From Pseudomonadota bacterium (GTDB taxonomy: Bacteria; Pseudomonadota; Alphaproteobacteria; Sphingomonadales; Sphingomonadaceae), in assembly GCA_023386135.1 (NCBI GenBank), contig JAEWKG010000223.1, positions 1 to 12,229 of the forward strand: a DNA stretch of 12,229 bases, given 5' to 3'. The notes beneath the pieces are model-generated. The model did not search any database. It was not told the origin of the DNA and saw nothing but the letters and a program-made list of their open reading frames with translations. Both the position numbers and the translations under genes were made by a program. This document shows, in pieces, positions 6,315 to 12,229 of this stretch. Position 1 is the stretch's first letter. Each line of letters begins with the position of its first letter.

Positions 6315-7304
6315 CTAGACGAGCCGGGCGACGACGGCAAAGCCGATTGCTGCGGCGACGACAAACGCGAGCGCGGCGTCGGCGGAGAGCGGCTGCCCGT
6401 CGTAGCGTGCTGCAATGCCCGCGGCCTGTTGAGTGGTGAGGCCCGCCTCGTGCGGCTCGCGCTCGAAGAAGCGCCATGCGGTCGCCAGCACCGCGCCGAC
6501 GATCACCGCGAAGAAGATCCAGCCATAGACGAGGTGGTCGATCCCGCCCGCGCGCTCCGCGCCGACGTATTGCGCGGCGAAGATCGTCCCCCATGCGCGG
6601 ATGCCGTTGGCGACGATCGACACCACCACCGCGCCGGTCAGGAAGGCGATGCGGCGCTTCCAGCTTTGGAAAGCCGTCCAAGCGACCAGCGTCCCCAGCG
6701 CGACCATCGCGATGAGGAACTTCACCCCGGAGCACTCCTCCGCAACGATGAAGCGCCCGGCGGGGGTATCGATGTAGAAGCCGTGCAAGGTTGCGGGCAC
6801 GCCGCTCAAGTGAGTCAGCCCCACCGCGATGCGCGCAGTCACCGTCTGCAGCGGCCCGACGATCTCGTCGCCGAACGGCACTAGGAACAGCGCGTAGAGC
6901 AGAGGAGATGCTAGCAGGATGGCGGCGACTGGTCCTAGGACGGTGACCACCACTCCTTGCACGGCGACGACGGCGCCGGCTTGAGCAATCAGATTCACCC
7001 CAAGTGCGCGCCCGAGCAGGGTCAGGCTGAGACCCATGACTACGATCGCCAAACCGCCTCGCCACGCTTCCGGTTTTGTCTTGGCCAGCTCCTCGCGCCG
7101 AAGCCAGGCAAGCCACGCGAGGATCGGCGGGATCAGCAGGATGTGGGCGTACGTATCGATGTCCCACCACTGATGCGCCATCTCGCGCCACTCGGCGAAG
7201 GTCACGACGAACAGCGCGGCAGCGGCGGCCACGAGGCGCGATGCAGCCGACCGCCAGGCGCTGGCTGGAGCCATTGGCTCCGCGATGGCCAGCTCAGGCG
7301 GCAT
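6315..7304 (-). CDS. xrtA: Exosortase A, membrane cysteine transpeptidase for PEP-CTERM proteins
   Basis: Exosortase is a polytopic inner-membrane protein that cleaves the C-terminal PEP-CTERM sorting signal of exported proteins. The 329-residue product has about eight hydrophobic segments. The presumed catalytic triad is visible: C191 in AEECSGVKFL, R236 in NGIRAW and H257 in GGIDHLVYGW. Other family segments are YAHILLIPPILAWLAWLRR (52-70) and LVPFGDEIVGPLQTVTA (141-157). The ATG at 7304 is chosen because GAGG lies 9 nt upstream. It overlaps the end of the glycosyltransferase gene by 11 nt. An ATG at 7274 is possible, and the open frame up to 7433 lies inside the upstream gene. After H257 the protein continues only about 70 residues, ending in one membrane-like helix, so the EpsI domain fused to many exosortase A proteins is absent. 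The next gene begins 9 nt later. Confidence 0.95.
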   Translation of the reverse strand: MPPELAIAEPMAPASAWRSAASRLVAAAAALFVVTFAEWREMAHQWWDIDTYAHILLIPPILAWLAWLRREELAKTKPEAWRGGLAIVVMGLSLTLLGRALGVNLIAQAGAVVAVQGVVVTVLGPVAAILLASPLLYALFLVPFGDEIVGPLQTVTARIAVGLTHLSGVPATLHGFYIDTPAGRFIVAEECSGVKFLIAMVALGTLVAWTAFQSWKRRIAFLTGAVVVSIVANGIRAWGTIFAAQYVGAERAGGIDHLVYGWIFFAVIVGAVLATAWRFFEREPHEAGLTTQQAAGIAARYDGQPLSADAALAFVVAAAIGFAVVARLV

Positions 7305-8514
7305 CGCGCCTGGCCTCGGGAGTACGGCCAACGACTTCGGTGAGCGGTGCGAGCGCGGCTTCCCAGCTCTTGTGTGCGATAACGAACTGCCGGGCCGACT
7401 TGCCCATTGCATCCGCCGACAACATGTCGCCAATCAAAGCCAGCGTCTGTTCGATCAACTCGCGATCGGTGTTGCAGATTGCGTAGTCCCGCCCAGGCCG
7501 TGCATCGATTCCGGTCGCGGCCTCTGGGGAAAGCACGACCGGCCGGGCCATCGCCATCGCTTCGAGCACCTTGTTCTGCACCCCGCGCGCGATGGTCAGC
7601 GGGGCGACAACGACGTGCGCGCCAGCGAGGAACGGCCGGACATCGGGAACCTCGCCCCACACCCGCGTGCCGTTGCGTCCTTCGAGGGCGGCGACTTCGC
7701 TGCTGGGCGCGCGACCGACGATGTGGAAAGTCGCGTTCTCATGCCGAGCGCGGATGGCGGGCATGATCGCGGTCGCCATGCGCTGGACCGCCGCGACGTT
7801 CGGAGCATAATCCATCTGGCCGGTGAAAACGATGTGCGGTCCGTCTCCGACGAGAGCGGCATGCGGTTCCACTGCTGCGTTGAAAAACTCGGTATCTACT
7901 CCGTTGCCGATCGCCATGAGCCGCGCAGGGGTCGCTTCGAGGCGCGAGCGGAAAAGCTCGCGCTCGGCCTCGCTGATCAGCAACGTCGTATCCGCCCGTC
8001 TCGCGAGCCGGCATTCCTCGGTAGTGAGCAGGCGGCCTTCACGGGTATCAATCCAAGCGCGCGGGCCGGAGCCGGCTTTCCCATAAGCCTCAAACTTGGC
8101 CGAATCGACGTCGCACAAGTCGACCACGACGCGGCCGTTGAAATCTGCCGGAACATACTGGCCCATCTGGCCCGAGAACACGAAGATCGTGTCGATCGGG
8201 CGGGTTTCGAGGGTGCGCGTGATCCACGCGCGCAGTGCCGGGCTATCGAAGGCGGTCAGGCTGACCGGCTTGCCTTCGAGCAACGCCCGCGCGCCGGCCA
8301 ATGCGAGGCTGCGGGGCCGCCGCGCGAGGCAATGACTGGTCGCGACCTCAGACAACAGCGGCTCGGCCGCAAAGTCCGCCTCGCTCTCGCCCAGCGTCGC
8401 GACGTGAACCGGACCGAGCTTCGCCAGCGCTTTTAGCAAATTATGCGAGCGAATCTTGTCGCCGCGGTCGGGCGGGAACGGGATCCGGTGCGCGATGAAC
8501 AGCGTCTCGCCCAT
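7294..8514 (-). CDS. Glycosyltransferase, XrtA/PEP-CTERM system (TIGR03087 type, GT4-like)
   Basis: This is a cytoplasmic GT-B glycosyltransferase of 406 residues that probably adds a sugar to the lipid-linked exopolysaccharide precursor; donor and acceptor are unknown. The N-terminal half opens with TLFIAHRIPFPPDRGDKIRSHNLL (residues 4-27), close to the signature of PEP-CTERM-associated sugar transferases. The C-terminal half has the donor-binding fold: GNGVDTEFF (203-211), IVFTGQMDYAPNVAA (228-242), FHIVGRAPS (263-271) and the acidic motif region GVQNKVLEAMAMARPVV (311-327). The ATG at 8514 shares its A with the FemAB stop (TGATG), and codons upstream of it in the same frame overlap FemAB. 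It has little Shine-Dalgarno sequence, so translation is probably coupled. Its 3' end overlaps xrtA by 11 nt. Confidence 0.92.
   Translation of the reverse strand: MGETLFIAHRIPFPPDRGDKIRSHNLLKALAKLGPVHVATLGESEADFAAEPLLSEVATSHCLARRPRSLALAGARALLEGKPVSLTAFDSPALRAWITRTLETRPIDTIFVFSGQMGQYVPADFNGRVVVDLCDVDSAKFEAYGKAGSGPRAWIDTREGRLLTTEECRLARRADTTLLISEAERELFRSRLEATPARLMAIGNGVDTEFFNAAVEPHAALVGDGPHIVFTGQMDYAPNVAAVQRMATAIMPAIRARHENATFHIVGRAPSSEVAALEGRNGTRVWGEVPDVRPFLAGAHVVVAPLTIARGVQNKVLEAMAMARPVVLSPEAATGIDARPGRDYAICNTDRELIEQTLALIGDMLSADAMGKSARQFVIAHKSWEAALAPLTEVVGRTPEARRDAA
7314..7317 (-). promoter_or_regulatory. Shine-Dalgarno sequence deciding the xrtA start
   Basis: On the minus strand GAGG at 7317-7314 lies 9 nt before the ATG at 7304, inside the end of the glycosyltransferase gene. 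The competing ATG at 7274 has only a GGAG at a 3-nt spacing, which is too close. This supports 7304 as the exosortase start, with an 11-nt gene overlap. Confidence 0.6.
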
Positions 8515-9578
8515 CACGCCAGCCCGCGTGCGATGACCGGGCCGAGGCGATTGGCGACGGCCAAGGGCAGCCGTTTCCACAGCGCGATCTTGGCCGAATA
8601 CGCCTCGCTGGTCGGATCGATGTTACGCGGCGCATGGCCGGGCGCGTGCCACGCCGCGTACGTCAACAGCTCGGGCGCGAAGCCCCAGTTCTTCTTGTAG
8701 GCATATGGCCCGCTACCGACCTTGGAGCGGCCGAAATCGAAGGTGTGGCAGCCACGCCGCCGCGCGTGGCACATGAGCTCGTAGTAGAGCCGTTCGTTCG
8801 CCTTGGTGGTCCGCGCGAGGAAGGTGCCCCCGCCCCAATAAGGCATCGCGACGCCGCGATGATAGAGCGTCAGCACGCTCGCCACCGGCGTGCCGTCAAG
8901 GTGCAGCGTCATAACGTCCGCGTCATCGCCGAACGTGTCGAGGAATGCATCGAACAGTGCGCACGGGAAGACAGGGGTGCCGAGATTACGCACGCTTTCG
9001 GCGTAGACAGCGTAGTGCGCTGCACGCTCGGCCTCGCTGCGACCCTGGGTGAGCACGAAGCCCCGCTCGAGACCCTTGCGCACATCGGCCCGCTGACGGC
9101 GGGTGATCGAGAGCAGTTGCGCCTCGTCGTTTTCGGCCAGCGGCGCGGCAAAGTTGGCGTGCTTGTCGCTGACGATGGTCCAATCGCCCGGCACTTGGCC
9201 GCCCCGCAGCTCGACCGATGTGCAGGAGAGGCGCTGCGCCAGCTCGCCCGCCGCCTCGCTCAATCGAAGCGCTGCGGCCGTGGTATCGGCGAGGATGCCG
9301 CCACCTACCGCAAATCCGCTGGACACCAGAGCGGCCGGGAACAGCGGCGAGCGTACTTCGGTCAGCGGCAGCCAGCCCGTCAGCTGACCGCGTTTCTCCG
9401 CGATCAGGCCGAGCGCACGCTGGCCGGTGCCTTGTTCGACCGCACGCAGCCATGCCGGGCGATGGAACGGAGTCCCGCCTCGCTCGGCCACGAAGCTCTC
9501 GATGCGCGCGGCTTCGTTGCGGTCATTGAGATCGGCCACCGCAACCGTCTCGGGCACCGGGGCGAACGGCGCGTTCAT
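8514..9578 (-). CDS. FemAB-like GNAT acyltransferase, XrtA/PEP-CTERM system (TIGR03019 type)
   Basis: The 354-residue protein resembles the FemAB family, whose founding members add amino acids from aminoacyl-tRNA to peptidoglycan precursors. The versions in PEP-CTERM loci have unknown substrates. Visible features are a first acyltransferase-like half ending near SVELRGGQVPGDW (121-133) and a basic segment RRQRADVRKGLERGF (160-174). The second half carries PVASVLTLYHRGVAMPYWGGG (from 231), NERLYYELMCHARRRGC (261-277) and the strongly conserved DFGRSKVGSGPYAYKKNWGF (281-300). The ATG at 9578 forms an ATGA overlap with the stop of the deacetylase gene, and the frame upstream of it merely shadows that gene. 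No Shine-Dalgarno sequence is evident, so it is probably translated by coupling. It sits among EPS-modifying enzymes, suggesting that it acylates or aminoacylates the polymer or its precursor. Confidence 0.92.
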   Translation of the reverse strand: MNAPFAPVPETVAVADLNDRNEAARIESFVAERGGTPFHRPAWLRAVEQGTGQRALGLIAEKRGQLTGWLPLTEVRSPLFPAALVSSGFAVGGGILADTTAAALRLSEAAGELAQRLSCTSVELRGGQVPGDWTIVSDKHANFAAPLAENDEAQLLSITRRQRADVRKGLERGFVLTQGRSEAERAAHYAVYAESVRNLGTPVFPCALFDAFLDTFGDDADVMTLHLDGTPVASVLTLYHRGVAMPYWGGGTFLARTTKANERLYYELMCHARRRGCHTFDFGRSKVGSGPYAYKKNWGFAPELLTYAAWHAPGHAPRNIDPTSEAYSAKIALWKRLPLAVANRLGPVIARGLA

Positions 9579-10456
9579 GCGGCGAGGCTGGACGCTAGCT
9601 CCGCCTCGCGGTGCGCGAGCACATCCATCCGGCCCCAGGCGAATTCGTGGACCAGTTCGGTCAGCTTGCCGGCCATCTTGTCGAGATTGGTGTAGTGCCT
9701 GAACTTCGAGCGCATCGAGGCATTGGGCACGCGCGGCTGCTGCGGATCGACTTCCCACGGGTGGAAATAGAACACCGCCGGGCGCCCTTCCTGGCGGTTG
9801 ACCTGGCGGATCGCCCAGCGGCTGAAACCGTACGGCAGCACGCGGAAGAACCCGCCCCCGCCCGCCGCCACGCGCCGCCCGCCCAGCATCGCGGTGGTCA
9901 CCGGAATCTCGACAAGCGGATGCCACGGTAGCGGCCGGAATGCGAAGCGCGGCGCCTCGCGCCAACCGTAGTGATCGTGCGCGACCGGCGCGACCGAGGA
10001 GCTGTAGGCATAGCCTTGCTCCGCCAGCTCCTGGTAGGCCCACGGGGTGCGCTGGTCGATCGAGAAGCTCGGCGCGCGGTAGCCGGACACCCGAACCCCG
10101 GCGGCGTCCTCCAGCACGGTGCGCGCGCGGGCGATGTCCTGGCCGAAGGTCTTGCGATCGAGCGTGAACACCCGCGCGTGATCCCACCCGTGACTGGCGA
10201 TCTCGTGACCCGCATCGGCGATGCGGCGGATCAGCGCGCCGTTCCGCTGCGCGACCCAGCCGAGAGTAAAGAAGGTCGCCTTCACCTCGGCCTCGGCGAA
10301 CAGGTCGAGGATGCGGCTGACGTTGTCGGCCACGCGCAACGGCAGGCCGTCCCACGTGTCGCGCGCGATCACGTCCTCGAACGCGCCGACCTGGAACCAG
10401 TCTTCGACGTCGACCGACAGGCCGTTGACAATGGTCGTGGGCGAGGCGCCGGGCAC
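9575..10456 (-). CDS. XrtA system polysaccharide deacetylase (NodB domain, TIGR03006 type)
   Basis: NodB-family (carbohydrate esterase 4) deacetylases remove N-acetyl groups from sugar polymers using a divalent metal. From the GTG start this protein has 293 residues. It shows SVDVEDWFQ (14-22, with D16 and D19 as base and metal ligand candidates), the metal histidines H89 and H93 in SHGWDH, and the RAPSFS motif (R127). It also has the family's late FYFHPWEVDP (229-238). No signal peptide is apparent, as in other members from these loci. The GTG at 10456, 2 nt after the ATPase stop, fits best. An ATG at 10495 would add 13 residues and overlap the ATPase gene by 37 nt. The 3' end overlaps FemAB by 4 nt. 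Deacetylation would leave free amines on the exopolysaccharide, which FemAB or the amidotransferase could conceivably use; that last step is speculation. Confidence 0.92.
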   Translation of the reverse strand: MPGASPTTIVNGLSVDVEDWFQVGAFEDVIARDTWDGLPLRVADNVSRILDLFAEAEVKATFFTLGWVAQRNGALIRRIADAGHEIASHGWDHARVFTLDRKTFGQDIARARTVLEDAAGVRVSGYRAPSFSIDQRTPWAYQELAEQGYAYSSSVAPVAHDHYGWREAPRFAFRPLPWHPLVEIPVTTAMLGGRRVAAGGGGFFRVLPYGFSRWAIRQVNRQEGRPAVFYFHPWEVDPQQPRVPNASMRSKFRHYTNLDKMAGKLTELVHEFAWGRMDVLAHREAELASSLAA

Positions 10457-10458
10457 GG

Positions 10459-11571
10459 TCAGGCCGCTTCGCGCGGGCGCTCGCCCTCGAACCATTCGAT
10501 CAGCATGGTGAGCACGTGGCGCACCGCGCTTTCCTGGTCCGCGACCCGCTGCTCGAGGCGCGCGAGGCGTTCGACCAGCGCGTTGTCGGTGCCGGCCTCG
10601 GAGCGTTCGGCGAGATCGCGGATGGCCTCGCGCAGCTCGATGATCTCGGCGTCACGCAGCGCGAGCAGATCCTCAAGGCCCGCTGCGGGCGCCGTGAGTT
10701 GGGCCACGGTTGCACGCACCGGCTCCGCCGCCTGAACAGGCTCGGCATCGGCGACCGGTCGTTCCGCGCCCATCTCGGCGCGCACTGCGGCAAGCATGGC
10801 GGTGTCGATCGCGGCGCGCTGTTCCACCGCACCCAGCAGCATGATGCGGCTCATCAGTTGGTTGATGCGGCGGGGGATGCCGCCGGTCGCTTCATGCAGG
10901 GCTGCGAACAGCTCCGTGTCGAATGCGGGGCTGCCGTTCCACCCGACATGCCGCAGGCGGTGCACGATGTAGGGCTCGACCTCGGCCGCGCTCATCGCTT
11001 CGAGGTGGTGCGAGGCGATCACGCGCTGGCGCAACTGCTCGAGCTCGGGGTGATCGGCAATCATCTGCCGGAACTCGGGTTGGCCGAGCAGCAGGGTCTG
11101 CAGCAGAGGATGCGCGCCGAGCTGGAAGTTCGAGAGCATCCGCAGCTCTTCGAGCGCCTCGATGCTGAGGTTCTGCGATTCGTCGACCACTAGGAGGGAC
11201 CGCCGCCCGGCGCGCGCCTCGTCGTGCAGGAACGCTTCGATCGCGCCCAGCGCCGAAGCCTTGTCGCGCCCCTCGATGTCGAGGCCGAAGGCCTGCGCGG
11301 CGACGTGGACCAGCTCCGCGCCGTCGAGGTTGCTGGTGACGATCTGCCCGACGGTCAGCTGCGCGGGATCGATCTTGCGCATCAGGTGCGCGACCAGCGT
11401 CGACTTGCCCGCGCCCACCTCGCCGGTGATCACCATGAAGCCTTCGCCCTGCGCGAGGCCGTAGCCGAGATAGCTCAACGCCTTCTTGTGCGTCGCGCTC
11501 TCGAAGTAGAACTCGGGGTCGGGCGTCAGCTGGAACGGGCGTCCGGTCAGGCCATAGAAATCATGGAACAT
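10459..11571 (-). CDS. XrtA/PEP-CTERM system-associated ATPase, ExeA-like (TIGR03015 type)
   Basis: This 370-residue protein begins MFHDFYGLTGRPFQLTPDPEF, a hallmark of the ExeA/GspA-like AAA ATPases in PEP-CTERM loci. Walker A is GEVGAGKST (50-58). Walker B is LLVVDESQ (126-133). A later segment, GGIPRRINQLMSRIMLLG (230-247), belongs to the AAA lid. The C-terminal 100 residues differ in style: an Ala/Pro-rich linker (about 265-298), then charged heptad-like helices (LEDLLALRDAEIIELREAI and LVERLARLEQRVADQESAV) that look like a coiled coil. It probably powers or organises polysaccharide assembly or export at the inner membrane, but its mechanism is not established. The ATG at 11571 is preceded by AGGGAAG 10 nt upstream. 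The 61 open codons before it overlap the neighbouring gene and lack family character. It lies 22 nt after the outer-membrane protein gene. Confidence 0.93.
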   Translation of the reverse strand: MFHDFYGLTGRPFQLTPDPEFYFESATHKKALSYLGYGLAQGEGFMVITGEVGAGKSTLVAHLMRKIDPAQLTVGQIVTSNLDGAELVHVAAQAFGLDIEGRDKASALGAIEAFLHDEARAGRRSLLVVDESQNLSIEALEELRMLSNFQLGAHPLLQTLLLGQPEFRQMIADHPELEQLRQRVIASHHLEAMSAAEVEPYIVHRLRHVGWNGSPAFDTELFAALHEATGGIPRRINQLMSRIMLLGAVEQRAAIDTAMLAAVRAEMGAERPVADAEPVQAAEPVRATVAQLTAPAAGLEDLLALRDAEIIELREAIRDLAERSEAGTDNALVERLARLEQRVADQESAVRHVLTMLIEWFEGERPREAA

Positions 11572-11593
11572 CTTGAGAGGTCTTCCCTGGCCG

Positions 11594-12229
11594 TCAGTTG
11601 AAGTCGTAGCGCAGGCCGAGCAGCGCCGATGCGGTGGTGAGGTCCTGCCCGGCAATCGAACCGTCGAGGTAATCGACCCCGACGGCGGCGTTGGCGGAAA
11701 GGCCCGCAAGCAGGTATCGGCGATACGCCGCCGAAGCGGTAAGCACCGTCGCATCTCCCGCGCCGGCTACGCCGCTGCCGAGCCAGTTGGCCGACCAGTT
11801 GAAGCCGAAGCTCGACCGCGCATCGATCGGTCCCGAGATATAGGCGGCGGCCCACCAGTCCTCGTCCACCACGCCGTTGGCGGCGGCGAGCACCGTGCCC
11901 GGCGCGGCGATGAACTTGCGCCGGTCGTAACCCGCGGCAAAGCCGGCGCTGAGGCGGCCAATCTGGCGCGCGTAGCTCGCGTTGACGCCCCGCCCGCGGA
12001 ACACCGCCGAGCGGATCGAGCCGAGTACGCCGGCGAGGCAGTTGTTGCCCTGCAGGCTGGCGACGCAGCCCGTGATGTCGCCGGTGATGGCGTTGCGGTT
12101 GGCGGCGAAATCGGTCGGCAGCGCGCCCAGTGCATTGGTCAGCTGCCCGCCGAACCCGGTGATCCCGTTGTAGACCGACAGATTCACCGAACTGCGGCTG
12201 CTCGGCGCCCAGGCGAAGCTGCCGTAGTA
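11594..12229 (-). CDS. PEP-CTERM system-associated outer-membrane protein (TIGR03016 type), N-terminus beyond right edge
   Basis: The C-terminal 211 residues of a leftward gene are present, and the frame is open to the right edge, so the true start is outside. The sequence has the alternating aromatic/small pattern of a beta barrel: VNASYARQIGRLSAGFAAGYDRR, then DEDWWAAAYISGPIDARSSFGFNWSANW, then YRRYLLAGLSANAAVGVDYLDG. It ends in LLGLRYDFN, nearly the aromatic-terminated last strand of outer-membrane proteins, with Phe penultimate. Position immediately before the ATPase in an XrtA block matches the TIGR03016 family. That family is thought to sit in the outer membrane with a structural or export role in the exopolysaccharide pathway. 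A GTG at 12187 is in frame, but the codons before it (reading SFAWAPSSRSS) are also coding-like, so it is not the start. Two cysteines nine residues apart lie at 12065-12067 and 12038-12040. Confidence 0.84.
   Translation of the reverse strand, partial: YYGSFAWAPSSRSSVNLSVYNGITGFGGQLTNALGALPTDFAANRNAITGDITGCVASLQGNNCLAGVLGSIRSAVFRGRGVNASYARQIGRLSAGFAAGYDRRKFIAAPGTVLAAANGVVDEDWWAAAYISGPIDARSSFGFNWSANWLGSGVAGAGDATVLTASAAYRRYLLAGLSANAAVGVDYLDGSIAGQDLTTASALLGLRYDFN

Noticed and set aside
5316..6884. 522-codon open frame on the plus strand opposite the amidotransferase and exosortase genes
   Set aside because: It is an antisense shadow in GC-rich DNA: rich in Arg, Ala and Asp with no recognisable domain, and it spans two clearly real minus-strand genes.
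7305..7433. 43-codon upstream extension of the exosortase frame
   Set aside because: It lies inside the glycosyltransferase gene and is Arg/Ser-rich; the ATG at 7304 has a well-spaced Shine-Dalgarno sequence.
9579..10355. Possible N-terminal extension of FemAB to 10355
   Set aside because: The added 259 codons overlap the polysaccharide deacetylase gene entirely and read as Arg/Pro/Gly-rich noise; FemAB homology begins at the ATG at 9578.
11572..11754. 61-codon upstream extension of the ATPase frame
   Set aside because: It overlaps the outer-membrane protein gene; the family's standard N-terminus MFHDFYGL starts at 11571 with a good ribosome-binding site.

Overview
This is GC-rich DNA (roughly two thirds G+C by eye), densely packed with protein-coding genes. 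It most likely comes from an alphaproteobacterium of the order Sphingomonadales (Erythrobacter, Sphingomonas or Novosphingobium type). The basis is the gene content: a complete run of exosortase A (XrtA)/PEP-CTERM exopolysaccharide genes, and a compact sdhB - hotdog thioesterase - zapE unit. Placement is by protein families and codon style, not by a database search.

Layout. (1) Positions 1-1111, minus strand: the N-terminal 370 residues of a polysaccharide (Wzx/MOP-type) flippase, cut by the left edge. (2) A 152-bp divergent intergenic region (1112-1263). It holds the sdhB ribosome-binding site, bracketed by a 7-bp inverted repeat. (3) 1264-3636, plus strand: sdhB (succinate dehydrogenase Fe-S subunit), a PaaI-type hotdog thioesterase and the ZapE/AFG1 ATPase. 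Their junctions are 1 nt apart and then overlap by 4 nt, so this is almost certainly one translationally coupled transcript. (4) 3707-4405, plus strand: a pirin-family cupin. (5) 4410-12229, minus strand: seven genes in one direction. In transcription order they are a TIGR03016-type outer-membrane protein (5' part beyond the right edge), a coiled-coil-tailed ExeA-like ATPase, a NodB polysaccharide deacetylase, a FemAB-like acyltransferase, a TIGR03087-type glycosyltransferase, exosortase A and an asparagine-synthetase-like amidotransferase.

How it works together. The minus-strand block is the enzymatic half of a PEP-CTERM/exosortase A system. It combines synthesis and tailoring of an exopolysaccharide (glycosyltransferase, deacetylase, FemAB, amidotransferase), an ATPase and an outer-membrane protein probably tied to assembly or export, and the membrane transpeptidase that processes PEP-CTERM-tagged proteins. 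Five of its six junctions are overlaps or gaps of 9 nt or less. The export protein, chain-length determinant and other partners usually found with this set would lie beyond the right edge. No PEP-CTERM substrate is encoded here. The plus-strand genes are housekeeping: respiration, a probable mitochondrial-Afg1-like ATPase and a metal cupin.

No tRNA, rRNA, insertion sequence, CRISPR array, phage gene or convincing rho-independent terminator was seen. No gene-free stretch exceeds about 150 bp. I do not see a wholly new system. The points most worth checking are the exosortase lacking a fused EpsI domain, the FemAB/amidotransferase chemistry, the sdhB-thioesterase-zapE coupling, and the inverted repeat around the sdhB ribosome-binding site.
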